Assembly (NCBI GenBank): GCA_003996215.1
Contig: QJPP01000277.1
Span: forward strand, 310,001-374,000
DNA: 64,000 bases
Source: Jaltomata sinuosa
Taxonomy: Eukaryota; Streptophyta; Magnoliopsida; Solanales; Solanaceae
Reading direction: 5' to 3'
A program made the translations under genes and the position numbers. Under the pieces are notes generated by a model that was not told where the DNA came from, made no database searches, and saw only the letters and a program-made list of their open reading frames with translations. How positions within the stretch are numbered: position 1 is the first letter of the stretch; each line of letters begins with the position of its first letter. Positions 1-12,059 of the stretch are shown piece by piece.

Positions 1-437
1 AGTAAGTTAACAGGTTACACCTAAACTGCTAAGAAAATGTAAGTAAATAACTCTAAAGGAAGCGTAAGGTAACAATATAACTAACCTGACTCGGGAAGCA
101 TAAGGCAAATAACTTAGAGAAGTACTAACAGCAACAAATAAACCTAGCTAGACCCCCATATGCCCGGAGAATACAAACAACACACAGCACTACTAGCAGC
201 CAACCTAATGGGAGAGGGATACAGAGGAGTGGCCATGGTATGCAATACGAGATGGTGCAATGCAATATGTGGCCAATACAGTAAAGTAGACAACCCAAAA
301 ATCAGTTTGTAGGCCGCCTCATAGGCTCCCTGAACTATCTCGCAGGCCACCCGTAGGTTTATCAACAAATACAAAAGTAAAACATAGATATGTTCTCGTA
401 GGGCATGCAATCATGAGTACCAATAAAATAACTTAAA

Positions 438-592
438 ACACGTGTCTCCTCAGGCATGTAATTTTAAATAGTCAGTAAAACCGTCTGGAACATGGGTTTC
501 CTTGGACATGCAAGTTTAAATAGTTAGTAAAACCATTTGAAACATGTCTCTTCTCATACATGCAAGCTTATTAAAAGTCAAAACTAGTAATA
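438..592. repeat. 52-bp tandem repeat, three units, in A1 LTR
   Basis: Units start near 438, 490 and 542, each opening with ACAYG and containing a TTTAAATAGT-like core; the third is the most diverged. Three corresponding units are visible in the inverted copy near 31822-31985, so the array predates the split of the two LTRs. Confidence 0.75.
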
Positions 593-1984
593 AAGTAGAA
601 CAATCATTTTGAAATCCAAAATACATAGTCAGGGTGAAAAACCTCTTTTTTAAAGCCACAAAACCAATATTTCTCTTTCAACTCGTGCCATGAACTATGT
701 ATGCGAATGTAGGAATGCATAAGTGTCAACCCATAAATCATGTAAGTACAAGCACATATGCCAATAGGGTAACCACCCTTCACATCGAGATTATACTAAC
801 CTGGAGTCCATGAGTCTAAGTCTAAGGCCTCGAGACCATAGTCTCATAACATCAGAAGTACATAATTAACACGATAACAATGAGATTTGGAGGAGGAGAA
901 CTATTTTGTTGCAAGCTACTACTTCAACATATACTGAGGATACCTAATCTACCACTAATCCCATGGTCTAGTCTTAAATAGATAAACAGTGACTTAAAAC
1001 TAAGTTAAGGTAAGGAACTAACCGAATTAATCTAAGGATAAAGCATACTGACCTGGAATGCAGTCAATCCAACACCCACAACTTTGGGCCTACAAATACA
1101 CAATATACGATAACAGGGGAAAATACAAGATGGAAGCAATAAAATATAAATATAAAACAAACAGTAAACGTCTACTCTATCGCCAAGTTCTCTCCTAATA
1201 ATATGCTAAGGTTTTCTAATATAATCAGCCCAAGTCACAATCAACCTAAACTAAGCTAAGTAATTCGACTATAACCCCGAGGATGCTATAAATACTACAA
1301 TATGACTTACAAGGAACTACAATCTATGCTAAGGATTTTCAAACAAGATTCTACCCTAAGGTCTCTAAGCAACTATAAGGATTACAATGCCTAATTAGAG
1401 AATAACCAACCACAATATTTCCCCAACCATAGAAGTCTATTATACGAATATCTTAAACAAGCAAAGTCTAAAAGTAAGTAACTCGTAACCTATCGACGAT
1501 TGGACATGCACTCACGAACCGACTAACCAAGAGCTTTTCTCCTCCGAGAAGCCTCTGACTCTTCCATATTATCAAGATAGTAATCTATATGCTAAAATCT
1601 GAAAAACAATATCCATAACACTACTTCAGAATTCGGGCCAGAAATAAGGTCGAAAATTGACCCTCGGGGCTCGTTGATGAAATTAAAATATAAAATCTAC
1701 AAAAGTGTCCCTTGTGGGACAATGATTACATGCTCACAATTTGAGCATGATCCACTCAAAAATAAAACTCAAAACAACCCAAACTAGAAGAAATGAAGCA
1801 AGAATTAAATGGGGAAATCGATAGAGTAAAGGCTGGAAACTTACAAATAAAGGACGGGAAATGATCGAGGGCGAGGACCCAACAATCCCAAGCTTTTACT
1901 GATGATCCCACACTAATGTTAGAGCTTTGAGCTCTTCAACAATGGTGGACTTTTGGGAGAAATGAGATTAAAAAGAGGAGAACA

Positions 1985-2200
1985 TTTTATATACTGCCAG
2001 GGCATTACCCTTCGCAAAAGCAGGAGGCCACCATGAATGCGACCTCGTGTACACAGCCCTTCCCTCGCGAACACAGAGGGTAATCGGGTTCGGGTCTTCT
2101 TGACCCTTCTTCACATATGCGATGGACCGATTGTGAATGCGAATGCCAAGAAACTTTTCCCTCCGTGAACATGATGGGCCCATCATGAATGCGATGGGCA
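1985..2200. repeat. Palindromic-word cluster in A1 LTR
   Basis: Short GC-rich words built on TGCGAATGCGA, TCGCGAAC and GCGATGGGC recur at irregular spacing inside an otherwise AT-rich LTR. Other LTR families in the window carry analogous clusters with a different word. Confidence 0.6.
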
Positions 2201-2524
2201 AAATGCCCCTGCACCAGCATTTTTAACAAGTTCAAAAACACTTGGGTGGACCCACGAGATTCATTAGAAGTCCCACATATGCAAATGAAATATGTTACTT
2301 TACCAAAAATTGCATTCTAGACTCAATGAAATTTGCAATGGAGATTGTTTCAATGAAAAGTGGGTGACATACCTAAAATACCCACCTCAGCCAAAAGCTA
2401 ACCAATAGCCCAAAATGAGTCTAGAAGCCTCGGGACTTGAACCAAAGGTCTCACTAGCCTAAAGTCCATGCTCCAGAGTTGACGACACTGACGAAATTTT
2501 TATCTGAGCCCGTTTACTTTGAAT

Positions 2525-2540
2525 GTTGACCAAAGTCAAC
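2525..2540. promoter_or_regulatory. Inverted pair of W-box cores (GTTGACCAAAGTCAAC)
   Basis: Two TTGAC cores face each other across a 4-base spacer. TTGAC is the core recognised by plant WRKY factors. The same 16-base arrangement occurs in A2 (21994-22009, 30124-30139) and, with a different spacer, in D (58192-58207). Function is inferred from the motif only. Confidence 0.45.
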
Positions 2541-2713
2541 ACACTCAACTTTAAGACTTCCAAAATAGAAAAACTCTTCTAAAACACAAACAAATTGCCT
2601 GGGAATAGAATTGTCAGTCCCAGTAGGTCATAAAAAACCTGTAGCCACTATGGGATAACTCAAAATAATGAAAATGCACGAAAATGGAGAAAATGACCTG
2701 GAGGGTCATTACA

Positions 2714-3268
2714 ACATCCACTACTAAAAGAACTTTCATCCTTAAAAGTTAAGAAGCAGAAATCACTCGAAGGCTTGAAAACGTGAGGGTATTAGGTCTG
2801 CATGTCATTCTCAATTTCCCAAGGAGCCTTATTGACTGGATGACACCTTCACATAATTTAAAACTGAAAACTTGCCAAATATCTAGCTTCTACCTGCCTG
2901 CCCAAATAGTAGTAGGCCCTATGTGAAAAACCCAAACCTCGCGTAACTGAATTGACTCCCACCGAAGCACAAGAAACTCACCCAAATCATGCCGATACCA
3001 CACATACACAGGAAAAACCAGGATGAACATTCGATGGAGCTAGTAACTAGGCTGACTCCCAAAAATTATTTCCTCAATACTCTAACTCACAAACTCTCTG
3101 ATACGTATAACCCTTCTGCCTATACTAAACTGTACGAAGACCTTCCTAAATCATACACACTCTAACCATGAAGACATGCACAAGTCAATCACCTAAGCTA
3201 TCCTCGAAAACATCAACCAACCCACCAAAAACCTATACCTCCTACCACACTTCACCTCAAACGAAGTT
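2714..3268 (-). pseudogene. A1 pol C-terminal remnant (integrase tail / chromodomain region)
   Basis: On the minus strand this stretch follows A2 22351-22800 closely at the DNA level: the same pre-LTR segment (ACATCCACTACTAAAAG), then a sequence matching the chromodomain-like tail and the conserved GVMRF-type region of A2. No frame of useful length remains open. The match is abruptly ended at 3269 by the first base of the B1 LTR, and pol resumes at 15671, so the gene was split by an insertion. The original product would have been the integrase C-terminus, which targets integration in chromoviruses. A1 is more decayed than A2. Confidence 0.7.
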
Positions 3269-3479
3269 TGATAAGTTGGTATTCTACCTACTTATTTAGA
3301 GTTTAATCTTATGTTTTTGCTAGTATAAAGTAGGAAAATAGTGCAATTGATACGAATTACTTCTATTTTGAAATATTCTGTATTTTAGAAGTGTTCGGAA
3401 AAGATTCAGGTGATAACAAGTCAACATGGAGCTAATTAGAGTTGCTGGTCACTGGCAGTAGAACGTTCATCATGAACGA
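3269..3479 (+). repeat. B1 left LTR, first 211 bases only
   Basis: Matches 14816-15020 almost base for base, from TGATAAGTTGG through the segment ending GAACGTTCATC. It is cut at 3480, where a minus-strand LTR terminus of the same family begins. Confidence 0.8.
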
Positions 3480-4856
3480 TGATAAATGCTCAAATCGTGC
3501 TCTCCAAGTAGGAGGTCACGACGATCGCGATAGTCAATTTTTTTTTTATAATTCCCAACGAGTGTCGGGGTTGTACATAATGGAACAATGTAGTCGTGAT
3601 CGAGCTAATAAAGAGTCCAAGCAACTTATTGAAGTTCAAATAACAAAAAGGGAAAGATATCTATAAGGGGGGTTTTAGACTACAACTAAAAGATAAAGAA
3701 AATCAAATAAAAGATAGATTGATCAATGGATTTCACCTTACTTTTGCCAAGCAAGGACAATAAGGGAGAATTGGGAATGGGAATTCAATTCACAAGACTT
3801 GCACCCGGTTGACACCTAGGTAGTCTTGGCTAAAGGTATGCCTAACTGTCTCTCGACCAATCAAGAATATATCTGGTGTGTTTTCTCTCAAACTAACACG
3901 AGTAAGCAATAAACCAACCAAATAACTTAAGGAGGTCATCCTATTTCTAGCTCGGACCCTTAAATGGAAGATTCCTGCGATTAGAGCTATTCCTAGCCTC
4001 CAATCTAGGTGGATTCCCAAGTACCCACTAGTGAATCTTCCCAAATTTGAGAATTTCTCTCTTGAGCAAAAACCCAAATTAGAAAGTTAAGTCAATGTTT
4101 GCAACCATTGACTATAAATTCAAGCAATGGAGAATTCAATAGACCCAAATAATCAAACAAGAATAAAATCTATATATGAATTCAATAACCCAACAAGTAT
4201 TATCTCTAATACAAACCCAAAATCTCAAGTCAACAATACACCAATAAAATAGCAATTATGAACAAGAGTTGAAGAATGGAAACTAAAGATTTTACAATAA
4301 AGAGCATCCAAATCTTCACTCCTATGGTGTTAGTTGATGAACTTGCTCTCCAAGCTTGCCAAAATGTCCAAGGATTAGCCAAAGATATGTTCCCAATCGG
4401 CTGGGAAGAGTTTTATGTGAATTGGGGTTTCCAAAAATGGGAATTTCCAAATCTGCCCCCCAACTGATGAAACCTTCATCGCGATCGCGTGCGTGACCTT
4501 CACGGTCGCGAGGTTCTAAAATTTCCTTTCACGCGGTCGCATATCCTCAACCTCGCGGTCGCATAGCTTTCACTTTCTCCTTCACGTTATCGCATGGATT
4601 CACTTTGCGGTCGCGTAAGTTTAGCTCTGTCCTTGTGCATCGCGGTCATGTGGCTCCACTCTCGCGAATGCGATGAGCAATATTGTGTTGTGATCAGTAG
4701 TTCCTTTTAGCTCCTTTTTGACTTGTTTTCACTCTAATCTTTCCCGAACACTTCTAAAGTACAGAAACCTATAAAATAGAAGAAATTTGTGTCAAATTGC
4801 ACTCTTTATCCACTTTATACTAGCAATGGTATAAGATTAGAAGCTAAATAAGTAGG
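3480..4856 (-). repeat. B2 3' LTR (minus strand), inner terminus deleted
   Basis: Starts on the plus strand with TGATAAATGCTC, the reverse complement of the family's LTR end. It pairs with 10326-11572: both hold the same GTGTCGGGG stretch and the same CGCGATCGCG-type words (near 4465-4680 and 11325-11520). The last bases resemble the reverse complement of the B1 LTR start, but about 50 bases that should include the terminus and polypurine tract are missing at 4857. The adjoining DNA is already internal 3' sequence. Confidence 0.8.
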
Positions 4857-6850
4857 CCCTCAAGCAACTTAAAAGTTCTAACTCAAGCGGCATATAACAC
4901 AAGTGCAAATGACAATACCACAAGCCAAGGAATCCTATTTCAAGCACCAAGCATAGCTTCGGTTGGTACTAACGTTTAGTCAATCACTTGATAATTTACT
5001 CTAAGCATTCCTCTTGTGTCAAAACACAATTCAATGATGCAATGGAACACTAAGAACAATCAAGTGACAACAACCAATCCTCGAGATGTGACTCAAACTA
5101 CTAGCTTACCAAAACATGCTCATTTGACCCATTTTTGGAGTTTATCAACGTCACCAACTATCCTAATTCGCATGCCTTCACAAGAACGAAAGTCCTAAAA
5201 ACACATTATGTACAAAGAACAATCACAAGGGACAAACACTCACACTCACACTCACAAGGAAATTCAAGTGCACACACGTCGAACCATAGGCTTTCCCTTC
5301 ATGTAGATCACCACTAATATAGGTAGCCACTCTCGGAATCACCAAGGACTTGCGGGTTACGATGTTGGCTAGGGCTAAGGTGATGATATCATTTGGTTCA
5401 AGTGACTACACCTCCCTAATGCTTTTTGCTCTCATTTCCAAGACCGCTCACATTTTCAATTTCAACTTCACCTTATTTCTCCCTCACACAACCTAAGATT
5501 CTCTTTTTTAACTCATAATCATTCAACTCCTTATATCACCTTCACTTGGTAGCACCTATTTTTGCTTTTCAATTTGCTCATTGGATTGATCTTTTGAGCA
5601 ATTTTCAATTAAAAATTAAGGTGCTACCTTGCACTTGAAGTGCACTTCTTTTCTTCTCCTCATTTTATCACATGCACCCCCAAACTTAGGCATTTGCCTA
5701 TGTTATATTTTGTTTCCCTCCAAAACTTAGGCTTTTAGCCTACATTTCATTTTTAAACAATTAGGGAGAATGGGTGCCAAAATCGAGGTTCCAAAAAGGT
5801 CAAGGTGTTACAAGGTGCCAAAGGATGGTCACAAGCTCAAAAGGGGTTCACTAGGGTTGATGTCCTGGGAAGTCATTTGGGTGAAGTGGCTATCAAAAAG
5901 GGACTAAGGTCATTTTCCAAGCTTGGTTACACCTAGAATTTTGCCTTGAATCACATTTAGGGCAAGTTCTAGATGACATGCATACTCGAGAATTATTCAA
6001 CTACACCTCACCACACATGACATGTGAATTATTCAAGAAGGATCAATTTTTAACTTCCTAATCAAGAATCAAGGAGGACCCATTCCATATTATCACCGCT
6101 AATAGGCTAAGAGTCACAAAAAGATAAAAGGGGTTGTCACAATATTAATCTCTGCCATGCACTTTTCACAAAATTTTTGGAAGGGTAAGCCTATTTCACT
6201 TAACAAGAAAGACTACTTCATCAGTACCAAACTAGTCAATTGCAACCAAAACGTCAAAAGATGACGATTTGCCCTTAAGAATGAAGTCACTCAGTCTATC
6301 ATTGGGCCAATTCATCTATCTAAATTGGTATGGCTACACAAAGTGGGTTAACCCAACAATCATAATCAATAGGCGCATGGGATTTGCACATGCCAAAGTG
6401 TGGGTCACATGTGCAATGCACAAGCCATCAGTGGGTATGTGCGAAGCTCGTGTAGTTTGCACATCGATATGTGCAATGTTTTGTCCCAACTCTGACAAGA
6501 TCTATCTAGACTAACGGGTACTTAGACTTTCCCTGGCTCCAAAACATCCAACACACTTGATATAAACAGAAAAAAAATGAAGAAGCTACAAGAAAAGAAC
6601 TAACAACCTAAACCATCAACTCCATCCGTCTCAACAAACAAACCCGATGAGGGGAAAACATAGCAAAAACAAGCCTGACAAGTGCACATCAATATCCAAC
6701 AATACAAAGAAAACAAGCCCGACAAGGGCGCAATATCCAAAATAAGATAACATGCTAGATAGAGTGCTAGCCACCCCCAACTAACAACGTGCAGTGCCCT
6801 CACTGTAACAAAATAAGAGAAGAGTTTGAGGGGGATCCCTGAAGGGTGTA
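4857..6850 (-). other. B2 3' non-coding tail with conserved blocks
   Basis: No gene. Reading toward the LTR it contains a GCCC-loop-GGGC hairpin array (6636-6730), a block around CCCTTAAGAA (6267-6312), two AGGC-loop-GCCT modules followed by a G-run (5676-5700, 5717-5741), and a block around ACCATAGGCTTTCCC (5281-5330). The same blocks in the same order occur in B1, E and F. Words based on TTTGCACATGTGC lie at 6370-6480. Confidence 0.65.
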
Positions 6851-8097
6851 TCACTCAGAACCAAAACTGCTAGGTCCAGAAAGGACCCAATCTCCCTCAT
6901 CAGCATCCTCCTCAACGTCAGACCTACATAGCTTCCTCAGAGTGCTCATCATTTTTGTGAGGAACTTGCTTTGCTTCCTATCATGGTCCCTCTGCTTTTT
7001 CTGTCACCTCTCCACCTTATCCAACCTCTCCTTGATGTGCTGCTACTGGCTCGCTACACTAGCTAGTGTAGGGCCACTAGGAGTAGTAGAGGGTGGCAGC
7101 CCTGATGCTGGTGCGGTGGAAGTCTCACCCAGACCTGAAGGTAAGCCTGCTACAATCTAACAAAGATGGGCATCCATGCCATAGACTTGGCTAGAGATGT
7201 GGCGGAGTGCCGAAGGCCCAATTATGAGAGAACCAATAGTCTCAGCAGTAGTGGATGACTCACGTGCCTCGTTAGACTCGGAAAATAGACCAAATGATGA
7301 TGAATCCATGTCTATCTTCCTTTTCTTCGATACTTGCATAGGGCCTCTCTTCTTCAAAGGGTGGATCATTTTCTCGGGCTTACTCTCATTCTCTTCATCC
7401 CTCTTGGCGACCCCGGCTTGGTAGCACAAATATGTGATCAATGAATGGAAAAGCAAACTCTCGTTACCTCCAAGCAATACTTGTTGAATTTCACGCACAC
7501 TCAATTTCCCCACATTCACAGGGAGTCCCTCCATAAGAGCATAAATCACCCTTGATTTGTAGGTGGTCACGTCGGACTCATTCTTGGATGGCATAACTTG
7601 GGCACAAATGATCAAAAGCCAAGTGCGGTCTTCTAGGTTAACCTCGAATGACTCGATCCTTGTATTTAATACTATCCATTGCGGGATCTCGCCATCATGC
7701 AAATGTTCCACAACCACTCGTGCCCCTTTTCCGTAGCTCGGGTTTTATAGGTGGCATTGTCGGTATTTAGGAGGTTGTAATATCCATAGATCAACTCCAG
7801 ATCAAAGCAAACCAGTTTGCCCTGCACCTGCACCATCAAGTTGTTGGCGAAGTCTGTCTCAGCCGCATTGGCATAAAACTCTCGAACCACAACAGAGTTT
7901 GCCTTGATAGGTTTGGCGGCAAAGCAAATCCACCCATTGTAAACCAATTTCCTATAGAAGTTGGCCCATTTTTCCTCCAATCCATCCAAAATGATACCTC
8001 ACTCTCTCTTGATTGGCTTTGTCAAGAGACGGTCGTAAAGTTGGGAGCACTTGAGGGAGACTAATGTTCCTTGGTTAAACTACTCTTCGTCGGCCAT
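6851..8097 (-). pseudogene. B2 3' frame, putative plant transposon protein-like
   Basis: The apparent start is the ATG at 8097 and the end is the stop at 6851, about 415 codons. Stops lie near 8082 and 8000, a frameshift near 7690, and further stops near 7160 and 7045. The N-terminal half (to 7672) contains VVREFYANAA and the C-terminal half (7717-7157) RVIYALMEGLPVNVG and LITYLCYQAGV. This pattern resembles the plant-specific 'putative plant transposon protein' domain often annotated in repeat-derived proteins. A lysine/arginine-rich stretch (VSKKRKID) near residue 275 could act as a nuclear signal. A B1 copy is at 12060-12891 and a more distant one in F. The biochemical role of this family is not known to me. 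Its place after gag-pol is where Athila elements carry an env-like frame, but I see no signal peptide or membrane segment. Confidence 0.6.
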
Positions 8098-9375
8098 TTG
8101 GTTGGCATCTTCATGTACAATTCTAGCTATTTTCAAGCTTCAGGTACCTACACAAGGAACAAAGTTGTCAAACAACAATATAGGCATGTGAAGCAATGTA
8201 TTAGGACCAAATTAGGCCAAAGAAACAAGCCAAAATGATTTCTAGCTGGACAGAGTTGCTATTTTTAGGGTAGTGAAAACTGGTCATCACGATCGCGACC
8301 CTATACATCGTGATCGCAAAGACAAAAAGTATTTTTTCAGAAAATTAAAGCTTCGCGATCGCAGAATGGGGCATCGCAATCGCGAGGTTCAGAGAAGTCG
8401 ATCATTGCGATCATTGGATTTGGGCATCGAGATCGCAATGGTCATCTTCTTGCCCAGAAAGTTTAGTTCAAACATTTTGTCGAACAGGTGCCTTGCACCC
8501 TTTTGCACACCATTTTTATACCACATGGGCATCACTTTTTACCCCAAAAATCAGTAAACCAATGGATTTATAACCCCACACTAGATTTTACCCACAATTT
8601 CATACCCATGATCCAATTTGCACATTATGAAGAAAACAAAGATTGACACCCAATTGGGTGTTTGAAGAACTTACTTTAAAACAAAATAAGGGTAGATTGA
8701 AGAAGAGAAAGCGGAGATCATACCTGAGGAGTTGCAAAGATGCTAATGAAATTGAAGTTGATGGTGGATTTTTATCTTAGTTTCCTTGGAAGAGAGAAAA
8801 ATCAAGTTTCAAAGAAATTTTTGCTTTTGAAACGACTTAAATGACTTTTAATACCTGGAAATCATTTGTTGTCTCATGGTCGCGTGGCCTTCTCAGGCGA
8901 TCGCGATGATTTAAGATCCCATAACTCTACGCGATCACCAAGTGAGTCACACGATCGCAAAGAGTTATTGAAATTTTATCTCATCGCGATCGTGATGGTC
9001 AAGGGTCGCGATCGCGATGCCTTAGCATCGACTGAGTTTTCTAAAATTTTGCACATTGCACTACTTTGACATGCAATGTCAGGTGCGACACATACTTTGG
9101 GAGGTTAGAAACACACCACGTTTGCACATGTCGATCTTTTTAATCAGTTCACTGTTTGATTGTGCGATGGCATGTGTGATGGGCACTCTTCCAGGTGCGA
9201 AAAGAATGTTTTCAGAGGTATTTTTGGGTGCTTTTTAACACTTGGTTCCTCTCATCATTCCTTGGGGCACCTAAAAACAAACCAAAAAGAAACAAAAAGT
9301 GAATTAAAGCATAAAGACGATGGGTTTCCTCCCATCAAGTGCATAATTTAACATCACGGTGCGACGTCGGCTACC
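8098..9375 (-). other. B2 spacer between gag-like frame and 3' frame, with word clusters
   Basis: No gene is supported. Two clusters of GCGATCGC-type words (8285-8450 and 8870-9020) include a perfect 12-base palindrome TCGCGATCGCGA at 9006-9017. A third set at 9075-9200 uses GTGCGA/TTGCACATG words. The same word is found in the LTRs of the element. Confidence 0.6.
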
Positions 9376-10196
9376 TCACCATCGAGATTTCAACTTGGAA
9401 GATTTAAACCTTCGTCCCAAACATGAATTGAATTTTTGATGGCACTCCCGGGGTGAAGGTTTGAGCATGAGAAGGCCATTCTCTTGATTTCGCATTTCAC
9501 ACTTTTTGGCCTTCAAGTGAGGGAGGACACTTTGCCTTTTTTCCACGACAAACTCAAAACCAGATAGACCTTCGTCCACCCTCCTTCCAAGGTCTTCCAT
9601 AAGCTTGATTACTTCAACTTTCATCCATTCAATCAAACTTAAGGTCGAACAAAGTGTGAAGAGGGATTTGGGAATTTCCACCTTCAAGCTTGCCTCGTTC
9701 ATAACATCCTCACTTAGAGATGCTATGACATCATGACCCACAATGGGGTAGTTGGTTGCAACACCACCTTCAATTCATGATCCTCCCTTGTGTTTTCCTT
9801 TTCTTTTTCCCTTGCATCCACAAAGCATCGGTTTATGGATTGCACATTCTCCTCTTCGGTTTCTAGCTAGACCAAGAGGGTTTGGAGCTTGCCATACATG
9901 CCTTCTTTGCTTGCGAATTCATGGTCCTTGTTAAGGTCATAAACACTACTAGCAATATTGTTAGCACAAGAAGGGGGAGAGGGACGATCATCATTGGGGC
10001 AATCGCTCCAATGTCCGTCACGACCACCATATAAATAGCAATTGTGCCCATCATAGGAGCGAGAAGGAGAATACCTTCCTCTCCTAGGGCCAATTTTACA
10101 CCTTCGTTCAAGGTGGGGTCCTCCACAATAAACACAATAGTCAGGAACATAAATTGGAATGCAAGAATCAACATTTCTAAAATTCAAATAAGCCAT
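9376..10196 (-). pseudogene. B2 gag-like frame with two knuckle-like motifs
   Basis: This frame opens about 105 bases beyond the primer site, where gag would start. Its first part (10196-9867, 109 residues) contains CVYCGGPHLERRC, a CX2CX3HX4C variant of the retroviral zinc knuckle. A second partial motif (CYLYGGRDGHWSDC) has tyrosine in place of the second cysteine. A downstream part (9741-9376) is rich in charged residues and ends in the basic KSSKLKSRW. The two parts are in different frames with stops between. There is no recognisable capsid core, so it may be the C-terminal end of gag joined close to the start by deletion. Confidence 0.45.
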
Positions 10197-10301
10197 GATG
10201 TCATCAACAAACTAAAACTAAACAAAAGAAAAACAACTATTCACAAAATTAAACTAAAGTAAGTAAACTCAAATTCTAAACTAACTCAATACGCCAAATT
10301 G

Positions 10302-10320
10302 TTCCCCGGCAATGGTTCCA
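10302..10320 (-). other. B2 primer binding site, tRNA-Asp-like
   Basis: On the minus strand the sequence reads TGGAACCATTGCCGGGGAAC just inside the LTR. It resembles the TGGCGCCGTTGCCGGGGA primer site known for Athila elements, and the E site at 34929-34946, with a few substitutions. Confidence 0.65.
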
Positions 10321-10325
10321 TCTTT

Positions 10326-11572
10326 TATAAAAGCTCAAATCATGCTCTCTAAGTAGGAGGTCACGGCGATCGCGATTGTCAAAACAAAATTTATAATTCC
10401 CTATAAGTGTCGGGGTCATACCCAAGGGAACAATGTAGTCGCGATTGAGCTAATAAAGAGTCCAAGCAACTTATTGAAGTTAAAATAACAAAAAGGGAAA
10501 GATATCTAAAAGGAGGGTTTTAGACTACAACTAAAAGATAAAGAAAATCAAATAAAAGATAGATTGATCAATGGCTTTCACCTTGCTTTTGCCAAGAAAG
10601 GACAACAAGGGAGAATTGGACATGGGAATTCAATTCACAAGACTTTCACCCGGTTGACACCTAGGTAGTCTTGGCTAAAGGTATGCCTAACTGGTTCTCG
10701 ACCAATCAAGCATATATCTTGTGTGTTTTCTCTCGAACTAACACGATTAAGCAATAAACCAACCAAATAACTTAGGGAGGTCGTCCTATTTCTAGACCGG
10801 ACCCTTAAATGGGAGATTCCTGCGATTAGAGCTATTCCTAGCCTCCAATCTTGATGGATTCCCAAGTACCCACTAGTGAATCTTCCCGAATTCGAGAATT
10901 TCTCTCTCAAGCAAAAACCCAAATTAGAAAGCTAAGTCAATGTTTGCAACCATTGACTATAAATTCAAGCAATGGAGGATTCAACAGACCCAAATAATCA
11001 AATAAGAACAAAATCTATATATGAACTCAATAACCCAACCAGTATTATCTCTAATACAAACCCAAAATTTCAAGTCAACAATACACTAATAAAATGGCAA
11101 TTAAGAACAAGAGTTGAAGAATGGAAACTAAAGATTTTACAATAAAGAGCATCCAAATCTTCACTCCTATGGTGTTGGTTTATGAACTTGCTCTCCAAGC
11201 TTTCTAAAAGTTCCAAAGATTAGCCAAAGATATGTTCCCAATAGGCTGGGAAGAGTTTTATGTGAATTGGGGTTTCCAAAAGTGAGAATTTCCAAATCTG
11301 CCTCGCAACTGATGAAACCTTCATCACGATCGCGTGTGTGACCTCCGCGATTGTGAGGTTCTGAAATTTCCTTCCATGCGGTCGCGTATCCTCAACCTCG
11401 CGGTCGCATAGCTTTGACTTTCTCCTTCACGCAGTTGCGTGGATTCATTTCATGGCCGCATAGGTTTAGCTATGTCCTTGTGCATCACGGTAGCGTGGAT
11501 CCACTCTCGCAATCGCGATGAGCAATATTGTGTCATTGATCAGCAGTTCCTTTTAGCTCCATTTTGACTTGT
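10326..11572 (-). repeat. B2 5' LTR (minus strand), truncated at LTR start
   Basis: Pairs with 3480-4856 over its whole length. The match ends at 11572 within TTTTGACTTG; the 3480 copy continues about 130 bases further to the LTR start region. Immediately right of the break a second CATTTTGACTTGT occurs, so the junction may be a short-homology deletion that also removed the rest of the B1 left LTR. Confidence 0.75.
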
Positions 11573-12059
11573 CATTGTGTCATTTTGACTTGTAATTTCT
11601 TATCTTGTGCTTTTACAATTTATTAAATATTTTCTAGTTTATGAATTGGGTCTTTGAATCTCTAATTAATCTTGTGTGTGAGTTAAATCTAAAGGGAGTG
11701 ATCAACCCTTGGAATTGACCTCTTTACTTTGATTTGGCTTGAAAGAGTGAATTAAGGTGGGGAAAGATTGATTAACTTGAGGCTCTACCCCTTATTTACG
11801 GAATTGGCTAGAAATAGTAATTCTAGTGTTGACATAATTGGAAGAGCTTTGTTAACGCTTGGCTGGGTTTGATAGAACTAGTTGAGGTATATTTATCGAT
11901 GGTCGAGAGATGTTAGTAAATTACCGATGCTTCCAAGGCTTGTTTCATTTGACCCATGATTAATCTAGTTTGTATTTGGTAAACTTGTAATGGACCGTAT
12001 GGATTTGAAGTAATACCCATTCCCAAATCTCCCTTGCGATCCTTGAAGTGGAAAGAGTT
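11573..12059 (+). other. Unclassified B1 internal stretch
   Basis: AT-rich DNA with no supported frame. It contains GGCTAGAAATAG and similar phrases common in the LTRs of this lineage, so it may be LTR-derived. I cannot assign it further. Confidence 0.4.

Larger units (their letters stand above)
1..2713 (-). repeat. A1 LTR (3' LTR of minus-strand chromovirus), cut by window start
   Basis: Read on the minus strand, this long terminal repeat begins at 2713 with TGTAATGACC and runs off the left edge. The terminus matches those of A2 (22350, 30480) and D (58021), and the next 500 bases on the inner side match the pol tail of A2, so the boundary is firm. It holds a 52-bp tandem array (438-590), a cluster of GCGAATGCGA-like words (1985-2200) and a paired inverted TTGAC motif (2525-2540). 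Short frames inside it, such as 144-410, are not conserved genes. An inverted partial copy is at 30871-31988. Confidence 0.85.
3480..11572 (-). mobile_element. B2, Athila-like element lacking pol (minus strand)
   Basis: Two same-orientation LTRs (3480-4856 and 10326-11572) enclose 5.4 kb. From the primer site at 10302-10320 the order on the minus strand is a gag-like frame (10196-9376), a spacer with GCGATCGC words, a 3' frame (8097-6851) and a long non-coding tail. No reverse transcriptase, RNase H, protease or integrase motif is visible in any frame. The layout fits a non-autonomous derivative that would rely on proteins of an element like E. A large internal deletion after insertion is the alternative. 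Confidence 0.7.

Noticed and set aside
144..410. 88-codon minus-strand frame in the first LTR
   Set aside because: It lies wholly inside an LTR, shows no family motif, and its inverted partner region does not extend over it.
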